A stretch of DNA of 64,000 bases, taken from contig CAZRCW010000001.1 in the NCBI GenBank assembly GCA_964598725.1, forward strand, positions 558,001 through 622,000, written 5' to 3'. The notes under the pieces were generated by a model. The model worked only from the letters and a program-made list of their open reading frames with translations. It was not told the DNA's origin and did not search any database. The position numbers were made by a program, and so were the translations under genes. The stretch comes from JAGOTP01 sp964598725 (GTDB taxonomy: Bacteria > Patescibacteriota > Patescibacteriia > 2-12-FULL-60-25). Below are positions 56,338 through 64,000 of this stretch, in pieces. Numbering within the stretch: position 1 is the stretch's first letter; each line of letters opens with the position of its first letter.

Positions 56338-56601
56338 ATGCCAAAAACCGTTGATGAGGTCCGAGAAGACGTTGAGCGTGTCTTGAGCGTTCTGCGCGAG
56401 GGGTTGGCAATGCACGGTGGCAACGTTGAACTGGTCAAGATCGATCTTGAAACAGGAACGGCGACAGTTCGCATGCAGGGGGCGTGTGTTGGCTGTCCAA
56501 TGTCAGAAATGACGCTCAAAGCCGGGATCGAAGAGACTGTCTGTCAGATGGTGCCAGAAATCAAACAGGTTGTTCCAGCCGATGACGAATCATCCACATA
56601 G
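56338..56601 (+). CDS. NifU-like Fe-S scaffold protein
   Basis: An 87-residue NifU C-terminal-type domain: LREGLAMHGGNVELVKID, the cluster-binding MQGACVGCPMSEMTLK (CxxC) and the helix GIEETVCQMVPEIKQV. It would carry or pass on Fe-S clusters. A TAGAAT -10 lies 9 bases before the ATG, so the mRNA is nearly leaderless. Divergent from rpmA. Confidence 0.9.
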   Translation: MPKTVDEVREDVERVLSVLREGLAMHGGNVELVKIDLETGTATVRMQGACVGCPMSEMTLKAGIEETVCQMVPEIKQVVPADDESST

Positions 56602-56630
56602 ACGGCAGGTCGGCGCTCGCATACCATAGG

Positions 56631-57011
56631 GTGGTGCCATGGAGCGCTTGGCGGTTATCTGCACGACTTGCTTGGAGCTCGTGGGTTTATCGTATTTTGA
56701 CCGTTTGGACCTTGCTCGGTCTCTTGCTTGGGATCGGTTGGTACCTCGTGCAGTTGGCAGGAATTGATACATCGCAACCGACGTATGTCTTTCACTACAC
56801 GATTTACTTTGGAACGGACGACGTGCGGCCGCTCGGTTGGTTGGCCTTTTGGCCGGCGATCTGGGTCGTGACAAGCCTGGCAGGTTTGATCTGTGCGTAC
56901 GGTACGTATCGGCGTGATCTGCATGCCGGGATCGCTTGGCTCGTCTTGGTTTCGCTGTCAGCTCTGCCTTGGATGCTCGTTCTTCATTATCTTGCTCTCA
57001 TCAATCGTTAG
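56631..57011 (+). CDS. Three-helix membrane protein before mraY
   Basis: A 126-residue protein with three membrane segments (about 20-44, 68-90 and 98-122). The start is GTG at 56631 or the adjacent GTG; no ATG is available in frame before the first helix. It lies 4 bases before mraY and is likely the first gene of the mraY-ftsW-murG transcript. Family not recognised. Confidence 0.65.
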   Translation: MVPWSAWRLSARLAWSSWVYRILTVWTLLGLLLGIGWYLVQLAGIDTSQPTYVFHYTIYFGTDDVRPLGWLAFWPAIWVVTSLAGLICAYGTYRRDLHAGIAWLVLVSLSALPWMLVLHYLALINR

Positions 57012-57015
57012 GTCT

Positions 57016-58104
57016 ATGGATCCTCTTGAACTAGCTTCGCTGACGCGTCCGGTGGGTGATGTATTTTCAGTCGCCCGTCCGATGGGATTCGTCGCGATCG
57101 CTTTTTTGTTATCCGGCTTGGCGATGCCCTTCTTGATCCGAACGTTGAAACGCTTGGGGATGGGAAAGCAGATCCGTGACTCAGCAGCTGCACCGATCAT
57201 GGCCGAATTGCACAAAGCCAAGGCGGGGACACCGACGATGGGCGGGATTATCATCTGGGCGACAGCGCTTATCTTGGTGTTTGCTGTTGCGGCTGGCTGC
57301 TGGATCTCGGGACCTGGTTCGATTATGTGTCGCGTCAACTTCTTGTCGCGCTCACAGACCTGGTTGCCGCTTGGCTTGATGTTTGCGGCTGCGATTATCG
57401 GTTTGGTTGATGACTATTTGAACGTGCGTCGCATCGGTTCGAAAGGTGGGGGTTTGCGTGAACGTCATCGCTTGATTTCATACGGCTTGATCGCGGCAAT
57501 AGGCGCCTGGTGGTTTTATACAAAGCTGGGCTGGGCCCACTTGCACGTTCCGTTTCTTGGGACGTACGAGATCGGTCCGTGGTACATCCCATTTTTCTTG
57601 CTCGTGATCGTCGCAACCTCCCACTCGGTGAACGTGACGGACGGTTTGGACGGTTTGTCGGGTGGAACGTTATTGGCCTCGATCGGTGCGTATGGTGTGA
57701 TCGCCTGGGCGCAGGGGAGTACCGATCTCGCAACGCTGTGCGCTGTCTTGGTCGGGGCGTTAATGGGCTTTTTGTGGTACAACGTGAATCCAGCCCAGAT
57801 CTTTATCGGTGATACAGGGGCGATGTCGCTCGGAACGGTGCTCGGTGTCGTCGCACTTATGACGAATCAACCGCTGCTACTGCTCATCATCGGTTTGCCT
57901 TTCGTGATTGAAAGTACCTCCGTTATCCTTCAAGTCTTGAGCAAGAAGTTGCGCAACGGAAAAAAGATCTTCAAGAGTGCGCCGCTCCATCATCACCTGC
58001 AAGCGATCGGTTGGAGCGAGCCGAAGATCGTGATGCGTGTCTGGATGATCTCAATCGCGTTGTCAGGTGTAGGTGTCGCCATTGCCCTCGTCGATCGCTT
58101 CTAA
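57016..58104 (+). CDS. mraY: Phospho-N-acetylmuramoyl-pentapeptide transferase
   Basis: A 362-residue MraY with about 10 membrane segments; it makes lipid I from UDP-MurNAc-pentapeptide. Catalytic residues are visible: HKAKAGTPTMGGI, GLVDDYLNVRR (Asp-Asp), NVTDGLDGLSGG, IFIGDTGAMSLG and the HHHLQAIGWSEPKIVMR motif. Full length. It starts 4 bases after the preceding membrane gene; no SD. Confidence 0.95.
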   Translation: MDPLELASLTRPVGDVFSVARPMGFVAIAFLLSGLAMPFLIRTLKRLGMGKQIRDSAAAPIMAELHKAKAGTPTMGGIIIWATALILVFAVAAGCWISGPGSIMCRVNFLSRSQTWLPLGLMFAAAIIGLVDDYLNVRRIGSKGGGLRERHRLISYGLIAAIGAWWFYTKLGWAHLHVPFLGTYEIGPWYIPFFLLVIVATSHSVNVTDGLDGLSGGTLLASIGAYGVIAWAQGSTDLATLCAVLVGALMGFLWYNVNPAQIFIGDTGAMSLGTVLGVVALMTNQPLLLLIIGLPFVIESTSVILQVLSKKLRNGKKIFKSAPLHHHLQAIGWSEPKIVMRVWMISIALSGVGVAIALVDRF

Positions 58105-58110
58105 CCTCTC

Positions 58111-59250
58111 ATGTCCGTTCTTGAACGCCTTCGCTCTTTAGACCCCGTCATCGTGGGACTCACGGTGACGATGCTTGTGATCGGTTTGTTGATGTTGTTT
58201 TCGGCTACGGTTGCGGTTGGGGTTCAGCGCGCCGGAGACAGCCTCTTTTACGTGAAGAGCCAGGTGTTTAAAGGAGTGATCCCAGGCATCTTCGCCTTCA
58301 TTCTAGCCGCGCTGATTGATTATCGGGCTTGGAAAAAGTGGGCGCTTGGGATTCTAGTCGTGTCGATCGTGCTGCTCTTGCTTGTGTATGTGCCGGGCGT
58401 CGGCATCATTTTGAACGGAGCACGTGGCTGGATTCGTATCGCGGGGTTTCAATTTCAACCGTCTGAATTGGTAAAAGTGAGTTTCATTGTCTATCTAGCC
58501 GCCTGGCTGACGACACGCAAGGCTGACGACGTACACAAGTTTGAGACCGGCTTAATGCCGTTCTTGTTGTCATTGGGGGTTGTCATGTTCTTGCTGATTA
58601 AGCAGCCGGATACGGGTTCGATGATGGTGTTGGTCGGGACATCGCTCACGATGTACTTCCTGTCCGGCGCGCCGATCTCGTGGTTCGTGTTGTTGTCGGC
58701 CTTGGGATCGGGTCTCCTCGCGATGCTTATCAAGTTCTCTCCGTACCGCGCGTCGCGCTTCATGGTGTTCTTGCATCCGGAACTGGATCCGCAAGGCGTT
58801 GGCTATCACATCAACCAGGCGGTCTTAGCGATTGGCTCCGGTGGGTGGCTCGGTATGGGCTTCGGCCAGTCGCGCCAGAAGTATCTGTATCTCCCAACGG
58901 TTGAGTCTGACTCCATTATCGCGATCATGGCGGAAGAGCTAGGGTTTATTGCGATCTGTTTGTTTATGGCCTTGTTCGGTGCCTTGATTTGGCGCTGTTT
59001 TACCATCGCGCGTGAATCGAAAGATCCATTTGGCAGTTATCTCGCGGCCGGGATCGGCATGATGCTCGCGATTCAAGCCGTGATGAATATCGGCTCAATG
59101 ACGGGTTTGCTACCGATTACAGGGGTGACGTTGCCGTTCTTGTCGCATGGAGGAACGGCGATGGTGATCTTGTTGGGAGCGATGGGATTGGTCGCCGGTA
59201 TTCCCGGTCGGCAAGCGGCTCAGGGTCATATTCGTTCACGTTCACTATGA
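58111..59250 (+). CDS. ftsW: SEDS peptidoglycan polymerase FtsW/RodA
   Basis: A 379-residue SEDS protein with about 10 membrane segments. ILNGARGWIRIAGFQFQPSE, LIKQPDTGSMMVL, SDSIIAIMAEELGF (catalytic Asp region) and LPFLSHGGTAM are typical. It polymerises lipid II glycan chains. Placement between mraY and murG favours FtsW over RodA. It overlaps murG by ATGA. Confidence 0.92.
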   Translation: MSVLERLRSLDPVIVGLTVTMLVIGLLMLFSATVAVGVQRAGDSLFYVKSQVFKGVIPGIFAFILAALIDYRAWKKWALGILVVSIVLLLLVYVPGVGIILNGARGWIRIAGFQFQPSELVKVSFIVYLAAWLTTRKADDVHKFETGLMPFLLSLGVVMFLLIKQPDTGSMMVLVGTSLTMYFLSGAPISWFVLLSALGSGLLAMLIKFSPYRASRFMVFLHPELDPQGVGYHINQAVLAIGSGGWLGMGFGQSRQKYLYLPTVESDSIIAIMAEELGFIAICLFMALFGALIWRCFTIARESKDPFGSYLAAGIGMMLAIQAVMNIGSMTGLLPITGVTLPFLSHGGTAMVILLGAMGLVAGIPGRQAAQGHIRSRSL

Positions 59251-60341
59251 AGATTCTTTTTGCAGGAGGGGGTTCACTCGGGCCCGTCACACCGTTGATC
59301 GCAACCGCACGAGCCTTGGCGCGTCTTGAAAAAACGGTCGAATTCGCCTGGATCGGAACCCCAACCGGGCCGGAGCAGGCCTTGGCTGAGGCTGAGGGAA
59401 TGAGCTTCTCAAGTTTGCCAGTGGTAAAGCTGCAGCGTTATCCCTCGATCAAATGGCTGACGTTGCCGTTCGATTGGATTCGCGTACGCGGATTGGCGGG
59501 AAAGAAATTGGATGAGCTCAAACCGGACGCTGTCGTCTCCGTCGGTGGCTTCACGGCGACGCCAGTGTTTATCGAGGCGGCTAAACGGGGAATCCCGTGC
59601 ATCATGCATCAGTTGGACTTACGCCCTGGCTTATCGAATCGGCGTGTCGCGCGTTTGTGCTCGAGTGTGACGACGTCGTTTGAATACGAACGACCACCTT
59701 TTGGTCAGTGGGTCGCCGATGAGCCGATCGCTTCGCCAACCCGTTTCGATCGCGCGAATCTTCCGACGCGGACAGCTGCCGCAAAACATTTCGGATTGGA
59801 TCCGAAGAAGTCGATCACACTGATCGTTGGTGGAGGAACGGGCGCACAAGCCTTGAACGAGCATGTAGCACGAACACTCGACCAATGGTTGAAGCAGACA
59901 CAGATTTTACATCTTACAGGGAAAGGAAAGAGCAAAGGACTCAAGGAGCGAATGGGCTACGTCGTCCGTGAGTTGTTAGTCGATGATATGGATCATGCCT
60001 ACGCGGCCGCTGATCTTGCGGTTTCCCGTGCGGGCTTCGCTTCGCTTGCCGAAATGACCTCACGCCTTATGATTCCAACCATTGCTGTTCCGTTGCCAGG
60101 GACAGAGCAAGAAGAAAATGCGCTGGCGTTTGAAGAGAGGGGAGGTTTGATCGTTGTCGAGCAATCACACAAGCACTTCGATGACGAAGTGCTGACGGCG
60201 GCTCGTTTGCTGCTCAAGGATGAGGAATCACGGGAAAAGATGGGGAAGGCGGCTCAAGCCTTTTTACCAACGGATGATGGAACGGCGCTGGCGAAACGGA
60301 TTTTGAAAGTGATTGCCAAGAAAAATACGAAGAAAAAGTAA
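59247..60341 (+). CDS. murG: MurG-like UDP-GlcNAc transferase, divergent
   Basis: A 364-residue GT28 protein in the murG position, expected to turn lipid I into lipid II. The C-terminal donor half has LIVGGGTGAQALNEHV, AAADLAVSRAGFASLAEMT and PLPGTEQEENA. In the first loop, GGGSLGPVTP replaces GGTGGHVFP, so the conserved His of MurG is Pro; the HEQN motif reads HQLD. The fold and context fit MurG but acceptor-side chemistry may differ. Translationally coupled to ftsW; closed by a terminator. Confidence 0.82.
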   Translation: MKILFAGGGSLGPVTPLIATARALARLEKTVEFAWIGTPTGPEQALAEAEGMSFSSLPVVKLQRYPSIKWLTLPFDWIRVRGLAGKKLDELKPDAVVSVGGFTATPVFIEAAKRGIPCIMHQLDLRPGLSNRRVARLCSSVTTSFEYERPPFGQWVADEPIASPTRFDRANLPTRTAAAKHFGLDPKKSITLIVGGGTGAQALNEHVARTLDQWLKQTQILHLTGKGKSKGLKERMGYVVRELLVDDMDHAYAAADLAVSRAGFASLAEMTSRLMIPTIAVPLPGTEQEENALAFEERGGLIVVEQSHKHFDDEVLTAARLLLKDEESREKMGKAAQAFLPTDDGTALAKRILKVIAKKNTKKK

Positions 60342-60376
60342 AAAACCGCCGCTCAATCTGTGAGCGGCGGTTTTTT
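60341..60376. terminator. Bidirectional terminator
   Basis: AAAAAACCGCCGCTCA atctg TGAGCGGCGGTTTTTT between convergent murG and topA. Confidence 0.93.
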
Positions 60377-60386
60377 GTTTGTCGGA

Positions 60387-62987
60387 TTATTCAGCGGCTG
60401 CTTTCTTACTTCGTCCAGTACTTCGACGTGTTTTCTTCACTGGTGCCGTTGCTCGTCGTTCTTCAATGAGTTTCACCGCCTCCTCCAGCGTAATCTTCTC
60501 TGGGTCGATGGTTTTTGGAATGGTGGCGTTGATGTCGCCATGTTTCACGTAGGCACCGTAGCGGCCATCGTGGACGGTCACATCGCCTTTCTCAGTTGGA
60601 TGGACACCGATCGAACGACCTTTCACCGCCACACGTCCGCCGCGACCCTTCTTTGGTTCGGCGAGGAGCGCGAGAGCACGCTCAAGTGTCACGGTCAAAA
60701 CTTCATCGCCTGCCTGAAGTGAGCGGAAATCGCCATCGTGGACGATGTATGGTCCGAAACGTCCAAGACCCGCTTTGATATCCTTGCCAGACGTTGGGTC
60801 TGTCCCAAGTGTGCGGGGGAGTGACAAGAGGCCGAGTGCTTGTTCGCGATCGAGGGTTTCAATCTGGATGTTCTTTGGAATGGAGACGCGCTTCGGCTTG
60901 TCTTTCGATTTCGGGTCTTCAGGATCTTCGCCAAGCTGCAGGTACGGTCCGTAGCTACCGGTGCGCAGATAGATCTGCTTCCCGCTTGCCTCGTCAACGC
61001 CAAGCGTTGTCGGTCCTTGCTGCGCATGAGCGAGCAATTCCGCCAAGCTGTCTGGAGTGATGTCGCCTGGGAGGAAGTCTGCCTGAAGCGAAGCTTTGAC
61101 TGGCGTGCCGTGTTCCGGATGCAAGCCTTCAAGATACGGTCCAAAGCGACCGATGAAGAACTGCATGTTCGGCGCCGTCAGAATCTCGATATGGCGCGCG
61201 TTGGTCGTATCATCTTTACGCGTCGTCTCTTCTTCGACTTTGTGCGCTAAGCCGTTTGGACCTTGGTAGAAGGCTTTCAAGTAGGCCAACCAGTCGGCGT
61301 GACCGGTCGCGATTTGGTCGAGTTCATCTTCCATCTTCGAAGTGAAGGCGATCTGTACCAAATCTGGGAACGAACGTTCCAAGTATTGTACAACCGCGAA
61401 ACCGGTGAAGGTTGGGGCGAGTGAGCCGCCAACTTTTTTCACATACGTGCGATCAATCAAGGTCGAGATCGTGGCTGAGTAAGTACTCGGGCGACCAATG
61501 CCTTCCTTTTCCATGAACTGGACCAAGCCGGCTTCACTGTAGCGTCCTGGTGGTTTGGTTTCGTGGATCTTTGGTTCGACCGATGTGCAGCCAGGTGTCA
61601 TTCCGGCCTTAAGAGCGGGGAGTGGGCGTTCCTGGTCGTTCAAGGCTTCATCGGTGTCTTCTTTTCCTTCCACATACGCACGCAAGAAGCCTGGTGACAC
61701 GATGCGCATACCGTTGGCCTGAAAGACCGTCTCTTCAGCAGCGTCGATGGTCACCTGTGACTGCATGAGCGTCGCGTCCGGCATCTGGCTGGCCATCGCG
61801 CGCATCCAAATCAATTCGTAGAGCTCGCGTTCTTCTGGGCGGGCATCAAGCTCACTTGGTGGCGTGAACGACAAACTCGGACGAATGGCTTCGTGGGCTT
61901 CTTGAGCGCCCTTGGCCGTTGAAGCGTGGCTACGTACCGTTGCTGGCACGAACTCAGCACCGAAGCGATCTTGAATGCGGGTACGAATGCTCGCGATCGC
62001 CTCCTGCGACAAGACGGTCGAGTCGGTACGCATATAGGTGATGTGCCCATGTTCGTACAGCTTCTGCGCGATCGACATCGCTTCTTTCGATGAGATTCCG
62101 AGTTTGCGGTTGGCTTCTTGTTGCAGCGTTGAAGTCGTGAACGGTGCTGGCGCTTTGCGGGTCGTCTGTTTTTCCTGCACTTCACGCACGGTCCACGTGC
62201 CTTTCAGACATGCTTCCGCCAAGGCTCGCGCTTTGGCTTCGTCCATCACGACGACGCTCGAACCTTTGATCAGCTCGCCCGTTGCTTCATCGAAATGTTT
62301 GCCAGTCGCAACCGTCCCGTCCTTGGTTTTCACTAACTTCGCTTCAAAGCTCGTCTTGTCGGATTCAAGAACGGCGAGCGCATCCCAGTAGGTCGCTTTC
62401 TTGAAGCGCATGCGAGCGCGTTCGCGATCGACGATCGCTTTCAAGACAACCGATTGCACGCGACCAGCAGACAAGCCGTATGCGATGCGCTTCCAAAGAA
62501 CAGGGGAGACGGTGTAACCGACTAGACGATCCAGAATGCGACGGGTTTCCTGTGCACGCACCAAACGTTCGTCGAGCTCACGTGGGTGAGCGATGGCTGC
62601 CTCAATCGCCGCTTTCGTAATTTCATGAAACACCATGCGCTTCACGGGAACTTTGGGTTTCAAAACTTCCAGTAAGTGCCAGCTAATGCTTTCTCCTTCG
62701 CGGTCTTCATCAGTTGCCAAATAGATGTCTTCTGCATCTTTCATGGCCGCCTTGAGTTCGCTGACCGTTTTCTTTTTGGTAGGAGAAACGATGTAGAGTG
62801 GTTCGAACGTCTCAGGATCGACACCAAGCTTACCCTGAGGGGTCTTTTTAAGTGCTTCTGGGACATCTGCAGCTGAGGCCGGAAGGTCGCGAATATGGCC
62901 CATGGAAGCCAAAACCTCGTAGTCTTTACCGAGGAATTTGCGGATAGTCTTGGCTTTTGTGGGGGACTCGACGATAACGAGGTGCAT
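60387..62987 (-). CDS. topA: DNA topoisomerase I
   Basis: An 866-residue type IA topoisomerase. Toprim opens MHLVIVESPTKAKTI with YLATDEDREGESISWH; the active-site Tyr is in HITYMRTDSTVLS; GIGRPSTYSATISTL follows. The C-terminal third has four Topo_C repeats (GRFGPYLEG, GSYGPYLQL, GRFGPYIVH, GRYGAYVKH) in place of Cys4 zinc fingers, then a basic Lys/Arg tail. The ATG at 62987 is chosen: the promoter at 63001-63029 ends just upstream, so the mRNA is almost leaderless. Confidence 0.96.
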   Translation of the reverse strand: MHLVIVESPTKAKTIRKFLGKDYEVLASMGHIRDLPASAADVPEALKKTPQGKLGVDPETFEPLYIVSPTKKKTVSELKAAMKDAEDIYLATDEDREGESISWHLLEVLKPKVPVKRMVFHEITKAAIEAAIAHPRELDERLVRAQETRRILDRLVGYTVSPVLWKRIAYGLSAGRVQSVVLKAIVDRERARMRFKKATYWDALAVLESDKTSFEAKLVKTKDGTVATGKHFDEATGELIKGSSVVVMDEAKARALAEACLKGTWTVREVQEKQTTRKAPAPFTTSTLQQEANRKLGISSKEAMSIAQKLYEHGHITYMRTDSTVLSQEAIASIRTRIQDRFGAEFVPATVRSHASTAKGAQEAHEAIRPSLSFTPPSELDARPEERELYELIWMRAMASQMPDATLMQSQVTIDAAEETVFQANGMRIVSPGFLRAYVEGKEDTDEALNDQERPLPALKAGMTPGCTSVEPKIHETKPPGRYSEAGLVQFMEKEGIGRPSTYSATISTLIDRTYVKKVGGSLAPTFTGFAVVQYLERSFPDLVQIAFTSKMEDELDQIATGHADWLAYLKAFYQGPNGLAHKVEEETTRKDDTTNARHIEILTAPNMQFFIGRFGPYLEGLHPEHGTPVKASLQADFLPGDITPDSLAELLAHAQQGPTTLGVDEASGKQIYLRTGSYGPYLQLGEDPEDPKSKDKPKRVSIPKNIQIETLDREQALGLLSLPRTLGTDPTSGKDIKAGLGRFGPYIVHDGDFRSLQAGDEVLTVTLERALALLAEPKKGRGGRVAVKGRSIGVHPTEKGDVTVHDGRYGAYVKHGDINATIPKTIDPEKITLEEAVKLIEERRATAPVKKTRRSTGRSKKAAAE

Positions 62988-63000
62988 AAGAGATGGGGCT

Positions 63001-63029
63001 AGTGTACTGATGGACTGGGTCTGTGACAA
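63001..63029 (-). promoter_or_regulatory. topA promoter
   Basis: TTGTCA (63029-63024), 17-base spacer, TACACT (63006-63001), only 13 bases before the topA ATG. Confidence 0.78.
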
Positions 63030-63038
63030 ATGAATCCC

Positions 63039-64000
63039 TTACGCCCGGCCCCAAGTCAGGTTGGGGAGTCGAACGGCCAACTGCTTGAGTTCGAGCATGC
63101 TGAGTGCCTGGTTGACCCGACCGATCGACCAGTCAATCGCGCGTGAAATCTCGTCGGCTGTCGAAGGCGCCGACATCGCTTCGAATAGCTCCCGTTCGTC
63201 AGAGGTAAGAGGGAGAACTTCTTGCGCTTTGGTGCAGCTCTCAACGCGATCTAGGTTGAGTGCCTCGAAGATATCGCTTACGTCGGCACAGAGCCGTGCT
63301 CCAGCACGAATCAACTGATGGGTTCCTGCCGAGACGTCCGACCAGATCGACCCAGGGACGGCCAAGACCTCACGCCCTTCTTCGAGCGCAGCGCGAGCAG
63401 TGATCAGCGTTCCGCTGTCGATCGCCGCTTCAATAACCACGATCGCTTTCGCGAGGCCAGCGATAATGCGATTGCGGACAGGGAACGATCCAGGTCCAGG
63501 CAGTTCTCCGGGTGGGTGTTCAGACAGAAGACAGCCACCTTGTTCTAGGAGGCGTTTGGCCAATGCTCGATTGTGGCTGGGGTAGATCGTGCGATCATCA
63601 ACTCCAGAGCCAAGCACGCCGCAGGTGTAGCCACCCGCATCCAAAGTCATCGTATGTGCCTCGGCATCGGTTCCGAGCGCTAAACCGGAGATGATCGGTA
63701 AGCCCGCTTGAACGAGTGGTCCGATGAAACGTTGCAAGACCTGCTTGCCGTACTCGGTTGGTCGCCGGGTACCAATAATGGCGATGCTGGGTGTGTTCGG
63801 TGGAGCGGGTCCGCGTGTAAATAAAACCTCCGGCGGGTTATGAATCGTTCGGAGTGCTAACGGGTAGTGTTCATCATCTTTCAAGAGAAGATCGATGCCG
63901 TTGACGGCGAGGGTTGCGGCAAATTCATTCACATCGAATGTGCTTCGCCAAGCCAAGAAGCGTTGGATCAGTTTGTCGCTGAACTCAAGCTCAGTCAGAA
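63039..64000 (-). CDS. dprA: DNA processing protein DprA (5' end outside window)
   Basis: At least 320 residues in an open frame that runs past the right edge; a TTG at 63956 is not needed as a start because codons upstream are also open. The Rossmann-like domain has IAIIGTRRPTEYGKQV, ISGLALGTDAEAHTMTL, GSGVDDRTIYPSHN, PVRNRIIAGLAKAIVVIEA and SGTLITARAALEEGREVLAVPG. A winged-helix follows at the C-terminus (SAPSTADEISRAIDWSIGRV). DprA loads RecA on incoming single-stranded DNA in transformation. Near topA, as in many bacteria. Confidence 0.93.
   Translation of the reverse strand, partial: LTELEFSDKLIQRFLAWRSTFDVNEFAATLAVNGIDLLLKDDEHYPLALRTIHNPPEVLFTRGPAPPNTPSIAIIGTRRPTEYGKQVLQRFIGPLVQAGLPIISGLALGTDAEAHTMTLDAGGYTCGVLGSGVDDRTIYPSHNRALAKRLLEQGGCLLSEHPPGELPGPGSFPVRNRIIAGLAKAIVVIEAAIDSGTLITARAALEEGREVLAVPGSIWSDVSAGTHQLIRAGARLCADVSDIFEALNLDRVESCTKAQEVLPLTSDERELFEAMSAPSTADEISRAIDWSIGRVNQALSMLELKQLAVRLPNLTWGRA

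Overview
The window looks like a piece of a Candidate Phyla Radiation (Patescibacteria) chromosome, probably from a Parcubacteria-type lineage (an Uhrbacteria-like genome is my guess, not shown). The reasons are a compact genome with short gaps, very short leaders and almost no Shine-Dalgarno (SD) sequences on housekeeping genes, reduced versions of conserved proteins (UvrA without its insertion domain, UvrC without its C-terminal HhH domain, a divergent MurG), a split and thinned dcw cluster, a membrane-anchored Clp ATPase, long runs of surface-glycan enzymes, and many orphan genes. No rRNA, insertion sequence, integrase, phage or CRISPR array was seen. There is one tRNA (tRNA-Ser, GGA).

Layout. 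1-174: start of a secreted protein leaving the window. 231-4485: five tandem, same-strand paralogues of an unrecognised roughly 200-residue family, each with its own TTGACA-type promoter, structured leader, SD site and long hairpin terminator. 4559-14767: surface glycan block (polyprenyl-phosphate glycosyltransferase, a double GT4 protein, GT4, flippase, two ArnT/PMT-like membrane glycosyltransferases, a LamG-like protein with a probable frameshift). 14950-18825: secreted peptidoglycan-binding-like protein, an orphan, a CAP-domain protein. 18880-23934: APH-type kinase with an Mqo-like oxidoreductase, TrhO, two SRPBCC proteins, a DUF1801 protein. 24092-29511: accessory stretch (coiled-coil protein, 2OG-Fe(II) oxygenase, nucleoside phosphorylase, DUF1653, a membrane/MFS operon). 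29684-38474: tRNA-Ser, Nudix hydrolase divergent from uvrA, two convergent membrane methyltransferases, uvrC, a P-loop kinase, a PP2C-like phosphatase, an orphan with a pseudoknot-like leader. 38601-45794: mraZ-rsmH-ftsL-like, a Clp-like AAA+ protein, a WecA/TagO-like transferase, DUF192, rplU. 45961-52125: a pair of small membrane cassettes, recR, ybaB, dnaB, a permease, folD. 52307-56601: orphan, pyrG, two orphans, rpmA, a NifU-like protein. 56631-64000: mraY-ftsW-murG, topA, dprA.

Two kinds of gene alternate. Core genes are moderate in GC, usually have a -10 box a few to about 30 bases before the ATG and no SD. Accessory genes are GC-rich, stand alone, have a full -35/-10 promoter, a leader that is often long and structured, a clear SD and a strong GC-rich hairpin terminator. 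The terminator of one unit often abuts the promoter of the next, so each behaves as a self-contained expression cassette set between core operons. This architecture, and the array at the left end with its covarying leader stem, are the most unusual things here.

The core genes serve envelope building (glycan block, lipid I/II steps and SEDS polymerase), nucleotide-excision repair (uvrA, uvrC), replication and recombination (dnaB, topA, recR, dprA, ybaB), translation (rplU, rpmA, rsmH, tRNA-Ser, trhO) and CTP and folate metabolism. No gap exceeds about 260 bases; the larger ones hold promoters, leaders and terminators described below.
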